From JBPCOI01 sp051000395 (GTDB taxonomy: Bacteria; Actinomycetota; Actinomycetes; Mycobacteriales; Jatrophihabitantaceae), in assembly GCA_051000395.1 (NCBI GenBank), contig JBPCOI010000066.1, forward strand, positions 1-9,685: a DNA stretch of 9,685 nucleotides, given 5' to 3'. The position numbers and the translations under genes are program-made. How positions within the stretch are numbered: position 1 is the first letter of the stretch; every line of letters starts with the position of its first letter. Shown here piece after piece: positions 6,138-9,685 of this stretch. Below the pieces are notes generated by a model. It did not search any database and was not told where the DNA came from. It worked only from the letters and a program-made list of their open reading frames with translations.

Positions 6138-6443
6138 TCAGGGCGTGTGCTTGCCGATCCACCGCAGCGGAGCGCCGATAAACCGGTGGCGGTGCCAGCC
6201 GCGGTGCACCACGGTCTTGCGTAGGTCGCGGAAGCGGTCGCGGGCGCGGACCGCGAGCCCAGTGCGAGATTGGTCCTCGATCTCCCAGGCCCACTTGCTG
6301 ATCGAATGCGCGCACCGAGTGCAGACGGTGACCTCGGGATGGTTGCCCAGGTGGACGAGCTTGGCTGCGTCTTCGATCGTGCCGCAGCACCAGCACTCCG
6401 ACCGGCCCTGCGGGTCGTCCTGTACCGCCGTCTGCGCTGTCAT
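6138..6443 (-). CDS. Small zinc-ribbon-like protein (101 aa), function unknown
   Basis: ATG at 6443 has a strong AGGAGGAG ribosome site about 6 bases upstream. The product has a Cys cluster CWCCG (C17, C19, C20) and a second CxxC (CTRC, C41 and C44) 20 residues on, separated by LGNHPEVTV. This is a probable zinc-binding knuckle. The carboxyl half is basic, with RFRDLRKTVVHRGWHRH (about 70-86), compatible with nucleic-acid or acidic-partner contact, and ends in an amphipathic segment (FIGAPLRWIGKH). I recognise the LGxHPEVxxC pattern from other actinobacterial hypothetical proteins but know no function. It is divergent from the phosphatase gene and convergent with the metal repressor; no functional link to either is evident. 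Confidence 0.72.
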   Translation of the reverse strand: MTAQTAVQDDPQGRSECWCCGTIEDAAKLVHLGNHPEVTVCTRCAHSISKWAWEIEDQSRTGLAVRARDRFRDLRKTVVHRGWHRHRFIGAPLRWIGKHTP

Positions 6444-6550
6444 CGCACTCTCCTCCTGACCGGGCCGCTCCCGCGTCCGCGGCGTCTACCTCGATGATGC
6501 CGGTCGGCCTGCTCGCGCCGGAGGGCGCGGGAGCCCGAATAGGCTGATCG
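6444..6550. promoter_or_regulatory. Divergent promoter region; candidate leaderless -10 for the phosphatase gene
   Basis: The minus-strand gene has its ribosome site here. For the plus-strand phosphatase, TAGGCT at 6540-6545 fits TANNNT and ends 5 bases before ATG at 6551. There is no convincing ribosome site, so a leaderless message is plausible. No clear -35. Confidence 0.35.
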
Positions 6551-7340
6551 ATGACCGACCCTGGGGCCGTCGAGCGAACCCTGCGGCTGGACGGCCTCGC
6601 GAATGCTCGCGACCTTGGCGGGCTTCGTCGGGGCGACGGCACCCGCACGCCCGGCGGCGTGTTCTTCCGCTCGGAGAACGTCGATCGGCTTTCGCCGGAG
6701 GGCTGGGACGCGCTTGCGGCCGCGGGGGTCCGGACCATCCTCGATCTGCGCCAGCCATGGGAGCGCGATCGCGACGTGACACCTCGCCCCGACTGGGTAT
6801 CGACCGTCGCGGTCGACCTCGATGGCCTGGACAACAAGGAGTTCTGGAAGGACTACTGGGACAACGGGCTCGTCGGCACGGCGCTCTACTACGCGCCGCA
6901 TTTGCAGGCGATGCCACAGCGTTCGGTCGGCGCTTGCCGCGATCGTGACGGCACCGCCTGGGGGAGTCCTCTTCCACTGCATGGGCGGACGTGATCGCAC
7001 TGGCCTCATTGCGATGCTGCTGCTCGCCGCAGTCGACGTCGTTGCAGACGAGATCGTCGATGACTACCTCGAGACGGTGCGACGCGGCGATCTTCGCGCT
7101 ACCCCGGCCGACCGCCACAACGAGGCGGAGATCGAAGCGCTTTGCCAGCGCCACGGCACCACGACCGAAGGCGCCTTCCGCTCGGCGCTGCAAACGCTGG
7201 ATCTCTCCCGTGTGCTTGAAGCCGGGGGCATGACCAGGACGACGCGAGCCGCGCTCCTGAGCTGGCGGGCGTTTTGCCTCGGCGAGGCAGCTGCGATCGG
7301 CGACGAATCTGCCGGTAATCGGCAACGTTCGGATCGCTAA
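6551..7340 (+). pseudogene. Tyrosine-protein phosphatase (Y_phosphatase3 type), frameshifted by one extra base
   Basis: Two overlapping frames together encode one phosphatase. The first (ATG 6551, stop at 6994) contains GLANARDLGGL (15-25), GGVFFRSENVDRLSPEGWDAL (35-55) and TILDLRQPWERDRD (62-75), the usual amino-terminal motifs. The second (up to the stop at 7340) supplies the catalytic loop HCMGGRDRTG, i.e. Cys-x5-Arg, and the helical carboxyl half. Deleting one G of the GG at 6929/6930 joins them in register, giving RSV followed by ALAAIVTAPPGG and an intact protein of 262 aa with catalytic Cys143 and Arg149, normal for the family. As read, the first frame lacks the active site. It is either a recent pseudogene or a sequencing error; the clean single-base repair and intact coding on both sides favour error or very recent loss. 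Substrate unknown; the family acts on phosphotyrosine or phosphoinositides. Confidence 0.85.
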
Positions 7341-7345
7341 GCATT

Positions 7346-7381
7346 GCCGGTAACCGTCAATATTCGACCGGCAACTATTCG
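7346..7381. repeat. Direct repeat copy A, downstream of vapC
   Basis: This 36-base segment aligns with 8091-8124 at about 30 identical columns of 37, including the exact 12-mer GGCAACTATTCG (7370-7381) and GTCAAT (7356-7361). Each copy contains two GG(C/T)AAC blocks about 20 bp apart. A related but weaker block (GCCGGTAA at 7311-7318) occurs just upstream, inside the end of the phosphatase frame. Confidence 0.65.
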
Positions 7382-7405
7382 ACGCGGACGGCTCATGCGC
7401 GTCGA
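7379..7405. terminator. Hairpin between the convergent phosphatase and vapC genes
   Basis: TCGACGCG (7379-7386) pairs perfectly with CGCGTCGA (7398-7405) around an 11-base loop. It lies between the stop at 7340 and the vapC stop at 7409-7411 and overlaps the last bases of repeat copy A. No U tract. Confidence 0.5.
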
Positions 7406-7408
7406 GTG

Positions 7409-7810
7409 TCAGACCCGGATGATCGATGGGCCACCCGCGGCCTCGATGACGTCGAAGTCGTCGTCCTGTGCGATGACGTCCATGCCGTTCGCCTTCGCGA
7501 CGGCGGCGATCCAGAGGTCGTTGATCTTGGCGGGTTGACCTTGTTCCGCAAGTCGGACTCGTAACTCGGCCCACCGGCGGGCCGCCTCAACGGTGATGGG
7601 CAGTGCTTCGACGGCAGAAGTCGCTTCCAGGGTCGACAGGCGACGTGCGCGAGTCCCGGTGTCAGTGGCGGCCAGCACGCCGGCGTGCAGCTCGCCGATC
7701 GTCACCACGCTGACGGCGGTCTGCTCGGGGAGCGATTCGGTGTCGAGGTGGCGTCCCGCCTCTCTCGCGATCAGAACGCTCGTGTCGAGCAGGGCCCGGC
7801 GGGTGCTCAC
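7409..7810 (-). CDS. vapC: VapC-type PIN-domain ribonuclease toxin
   Basis: The 133-aa product is a typical VapC length. The acidic metal-binding quartet is visible: D9 (LLDTSVLI), E40 (TIGELHAGV), D98 (INDLWIAA) and the D116-D118 cluster before F119 (QDDDF). These coordinate Mg2+ or Mn2+ for RNA cleavage, in VapC proteins commonly of tRNA or rRNA. The start is GTG at 7808-7810, overlapping the antitoxin stop (GTGA), which couples their translation. All catalytic residues are present, so the toxin should be active when free. It is held inactive by the protein encoded just upstream. The exact RNA target cannot be read from sequence. Confidence 0.93.
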   Translation of the reverse strand: MSTRRALLDTSVLIAREAGRHLDTESLPEQTAVSVVTIGELHAGVLAATDTGTRARRLSTLEATSAVEALPITVEAARRWAELRVRLAEQGQPAKINDLWIAAVAKANGMDVIAQDDDFDVIEAAGGPSIIRV

Positions 7811-8064
7811 ACCGCATCCAGGTCATCGGTGGTGTCTCCGGTAAGCGTCTCGAGATCGGTGGTCAGCCCCGGATCGGCCTGGTGGTGCATCATCAGCCCG
7901 ATGAGGTCAGCCTTGGAGAAGAACTGTGGGCGCGTGGCGCGAGGCGGACCGATTTCGGCGACCGGCTTGCCGTTGACTGTGATCGTGACCCGGGTGCCGT
8001 CAGACACCTGACGCAGGACCTTGGCCGTGTGATTCCGTAGGTCTCGCGCGGCAACGGTAGTCAT
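7807..8064 (-). CDS. vapB: VapB antitoxin of the Phd/YefM type
   Basis: The 85-aa product begins MTTVAARDLRNHTAKVLRQV, the amino-terminal DNA-binding helix region of the Phd/YefM family, followed by GTRVTITVNGKPVAEIGP (23-40), the diagnostic beta hairpin. The carboxyl part (about 48-85) is acidic and likely flexible until it wraps around the toxin. It neutralises VapC and, with it, represses its own operon. Gene order antitoxin-toxin and a 4-base overlap are standard. The start ATG at 8064 lacks a well-placed ribosome site: an AGGAGG lies 15 bases away. TACGAT ending 7 bases upstream suggests a leaderless message. Confidence 0.9.
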   Translation of the reverse strand: MTTVAARDLRNHTAKVLRQVSDGTRVTITVNGKPVAEIGPPRATRPQFFSKADLIGLMMHHQADPGLTTDLETLTGDTTDDLDAV

Positions 8065-8071
8065 GTGCGTG

Positions 8072-8104
8072 ATCGTAGCCCTCCTGCCACACCGGCAACG
8101 TCAA
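8072..8104 (-). promoter_or_regulatory. Candidate vapBC promoter, leaderless
   Basis: Read on the minus strand, TACGAT (complement of 8072-8077) matches TANNNT and ends 7 bases before the vapB ATG. Possible -35 boxes are TTGCCG (complement of 8093-8098, spacer 15) and TTGACG (complement of 8099-8104, spacer 21); neither spacing is ideal. The region overlaps repeat copy B, which may be the operator. Confidence 0.45.
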
Positions 8105-8124
8105 TTCGATCGGGCAACTATTCG
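8091..8124. repeat. Direct repeat copy B, upstream of vapB
   Basis: This 34-base partner of 7346-7381 has the same orientation and shares the 12-mer GGCAACTATTCG (8113-8124), GTCAAT (8100-8105) and, a few bases beyond, CTCATGC (8128-8134, compare 7392-7398). It contains two exact GGCAAC blocks 19 bp apart and overlaps the vapB promoter zone. Together the copies enclose the whole toxin-antitoxin pair. Confidence 0.65.
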
Positions 8125-8168
8125 CCACTCATGCAGCCGTGAGCCATCCCATCAGCAGTACTGCGGGC

Positions 8169-8174
8169 TATACT
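8169..8174 (+). promoter_or_regulatory. Strong -10-like element TATACT
   Basis: TATACT is close to the bacterial -10 consensus and ends 6 bases before an ATG at 8181. It would drive a leaderless message rightward, away from vapBC and toward the lipoprotein gene. No matching -35 is visible. Confidence 0.45.
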
Positions 8175-8180
8175 CATTGG

Positions 8181-8258
8181 ATGTCCAAGGTGATCCGCTT
8201 GCCGAGAGCTGGGCTGGACGGCACACGATCACTACGTCCCAAACCGCGACGGCCATGA
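8181..8258 (+). CDS. Possible leaderless small ORF or leader peptide (25 aa)
   Basis: ATG to TGA, 25 codons, very basic and proline-rich; it begins MSKVIRLPRAG and ends RPKPRRP. It has no ribosome site but a TATACT box 6 bases upstream. It shares the reading frame of the downstream lipoprotein, separated by its stop. It could be a leader peptide, a truncated gene relic, or chance. No family recognised. Confidence 0.25.
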   Translation: MSKVIRLPRAGLDGTRSLRPKPRRP

Positions 8259-8314
8259 ACGCCGGCAACAGCGGCCGAGTGTGGTAGCGGCCGCCCGTCT
8301 ACGAAACGGTCCCG

Positions 8315-8344
8315 GATGGGGGTAACGAGGTCGGGACCCCCATC
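8315..8344 (+). other. Strong hairpin enclosing the lipoprotein start codon
   Basis: GATGGGGGT (8315-8323) pairs perfectly with ACCCCCATC (8336-8344) around a 12-base loop. The ATG at 8316-8318 is inside the left arm. It could act as a terminator for transcription coming from 8175 or as a translation-blocking structure. No ribosome site precedes it. Confidence 0.55.
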
Positions 8345-9490
8345 TGTTCGACGTGGCCGAACCAGATGGGGGGCCGCGACATTCGTGGTGCTGTCACTTA
8401 CCGCATGTACCCACGGCAGTCCACGGGCGGAACGATCCGCCTCTCACGTCTCATCGAGTAGTCAGTTTCGGCTCGCGGCCAAAAGCATTACCGTCGCGCC
8501 CTTTGGCGTTGTCCACGGATGGTCGATGCCAACGGCTGGGCATGTTGAAGGGATGCATGTCCAAGGAAATATCGTCGTGATGGCGCTCATCGGGAACCCT
8601 GCGGACAGCACGGTTGACCCGAACGCTCCTGCTGATCAGATCGGCGTGCTGGACAGTGCAACCGGGATACTGCGGACCTCGCCCAACGTGAATCCCGGCT
8701 GGGGGCCAATGTCATACCCGCGGGTAGATGGCTCATACGGCGTGAGACATCGGCCGCGGTGGGCCGGTGCGGTTCGAACACTGACTGCCAGCAGTGGAAG
8801 TTATACCAGCAGCCGATAGACCTGTCGCGGCCTCCGCGGTTGCTTGCCGCCAGCATTAGACCAGGATCGACGATCGATGAACCAAACGCGGTCAGCAACG
8901 GCCGCGTCGTGGTGTGGCAATCCTTGGGATCGGACGGCATGATCAATACCGACGAGGCAGACCTCAACCATGTTGGGGCGACTCGGACGATCGCACACGA
9001 ATACGGACCAGCAATCGAACTTGCGTTAGACGGTGCCGGCAATGTCCTCATCGACAGCCCGGACGGGAAGAGCTCCGCGGCGACCACCCTGTTAAGAGTG
9101 AACCTTGCCACCGGTGTCTCCTCGAGCACGGGCCTGAAAGACGCCCACTACCCGACCGTGCTCGGCTCCCGCCTGATCTCGGTGACGGGACGGCGAGATG
9201 CATTGACAACTGTCGATAGCACAGCGTACTCACCACGAAGCGGAACGTCAACGACAAGTGAAGTAAGCGCCGCCGCCGACGAGTACGACGCTCAGCAAGT
9301 GGATCCCAGGCTCGTTTTGACATTGAGCGTAGACGGACTGACTCTCGTGGACACGCAGAACCACCGGTCCACGCTGATCCAGGCAACGCCCGTGGTACAG
9401 GCGAGCGTCACGTCCGGTGAGGGTCGTATCGTCTTCGCTGTGCAACAAGGCGCAACGGAAATACTACTTCTTGCCAAAGCAGGATCATAG
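8316..9490 (+). pseudogene. Secreted lipoprotein with propeller-like repeats, frameshifted
   Basis: The first frame (ATG 8316, stop at 8819) has a twin-Arg-rich n-region, a hydrophobic core (about 20-28) and a lipobox LTAC with C31, so an exported, lipid-anchored protein. It runs well to about VDGSY. The second frame, open to the stop at 9490, continues with CGSNTDCQQWKLYQQPIDL and repeated strand-type segments such as NGRVVVWQSLGSDG, ALDGAGNVLIDSPDG and VLTLSVDGLTLVDT, suggestive of a TolB-like beta-propeller. Switching frames needs one missing base near 8738-8747; restored length is about 391 aa. The two Cys around NTD may form a disulphide. Rare-looking codons (TTA, AGA, ATA) are more frequent than to the left. 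Function unknown; extracellular surface role inferred. Error versus pseudogene is undecided. Confidence 0.65.
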
Positions 9491-9588
9491 AACACTATTC
9501 ATAACTCGCGTGTCGGATGTAGGCATCGGTCCTTTTCGCGGGAGAATTTGGAGTTACCAGACTTCAAATCACCGAAGGAAAAGAACCG
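9491..9588. other. AT-richer gap before a possible transposase gene
   Basis: This 98-base stretch is distinctly lower in GC than the rest of the window (26 of 60 G/C in 9541-9600). It may hold the left end of an insertion sequence, but the matching right terminal repeat is outside the window, so none can be assigned. No gene seen. Confidence 0.35.
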
Positions 9589-9685
9589 ATGCAATTCGAG
9601 GCTACTACAGGTCTGACGGAATGGCAGTGGGAGGAGCTTGCGGTGCTCGTGTCGGATGAGATCCCGGCCCGTGCTGCGGCGGGCC
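9589..9685 (+). CDS. Possible transposase amino-terminal fragment, cut by the window edge
   Basis: ATG at 9589 has a good ribosome site (GAAGGA, 9 bases upstream) and the frame is open for 32 codons to the edge. The peptide begins MQFEATTGLTEWQWEELAVL. The pattern of a short strand followed by TGLT and a helix of the type LxxLxxLV is what I associate with the amino termini of IS5-group (DDE-type) transposases in actinobacteria. The fragment is too short to be sure. If right, an insertion sequence begins in the preceding AT-richer gap, supporting an accessory character for the right part of the window. Confidence 0.4.
   Translation, partial: MQFEATTGLTEWQWEELAVLVSDEIPARAAAG

Noticed and set aside
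8063..8287. 74-aa plus-strand frame upstream of the lipoprotein
   Set aside because: Starts antisense within the vapB start region, no ribosome site, no recognisable motif.
8587..9129. 180-aa minus-strand frame
   Set aside because: Antisense to the lipoprotein, which has a lipobox and coherent strand-like repeats.
9509..9658. 11-bp direct repeat CGTGTCGGATG (9509-9519 and 9648-9658)
   Set aside because: Short, one copy inside a coding frame; no evidence that it is an insertion target duplication.
9417..9659. 80-aa plus-strand frame across the lipoprotein end
   Set aside because: Overlaps two better-supported frames and shows no protein-like pattern.
1..9685. CRISPR arrays, tRNA or rRNA genes
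   Set aside because: No regularly spaced repeats and no recognisable tRNA or rRNA sequence seen on either strand by eye.

Overview
The window comes from a high-GC actinobacterium. The evidence is GC-rich coding sequence (43 of 60 bases in 5761-5820), DUF1990-type proteins, a KmtR-like ArsR regulator, a VapBC pair, and several starts that look leaderless (a TANNNT hexamer 5-7 bases before ATG). The genus cannot be told from sequence alone. The left edge (about 1-95) is a homopolymer-rich, probably artefactual contig end that cuts a NIPA/EamA-like membrane transporter read on the minus strand.

Layout. Positions 768-2958 hold a conserved actinobacterial protein of unknown function (+), convergent across a clean hairpin with a two-gene minus-strand unit (71-aa two-helix membrane protein, then a DUF1990 protein). 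Divergent from that unit is a second protein sharing the TL-x-GHLE-x-G motif. A perfect 7-7-7 palindrome lies at this divergent junction. Positions 3096-5572 hold, on the minus strand, a class I photolyase (448 aa) placed 53 bp downstream of a His-rich CDF metal exporter. Positions 5669-6043 hold the divergent ArsR/SmtB repressor. Its C-terminal His/Asp spacing matches the KmtR nickel/cobalt site as I recall it, so repressor, operator and CDF exporter form a self-contained metal-efflux switch. A small zinc-ribbon-like protein (6138-6443, -) follows.

Positions 6551-7340 are a Y_phosphatase3-type phosphatase gene broken by one extra G near 6929/6930. Positions 7409-8064 are a VapBC toxin-antitoxin pair (PIN-domain toxin and Phd/YefM-type antitoxin), bracketed by imperfect 34-36-bp direct repeats. 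To the right the sequence looks more accessory: a possible leaderless 25-codon ORF, a strong hairpin that contains the start codon of a lipoprotein gene, the lipoprotein gene itself (also frameshifted, near 8738-8747), an AT-richer gap (26 of 60 GC in 9541-9600) and the 5' end of what may be an insertion-sequence transposase running off the right edge.

Two single-base frameshifts and a 13-G run in 9.7 kb suggest either an error-prone draft assembly or decaying accessory genes; reads would decide. I found no CRISPR array, tRNA or rRNA. The observations I rate highest are the KmtR-like switch, the repeat-flanked vapBC module and the start-codon hairpin of the lipoprotein.
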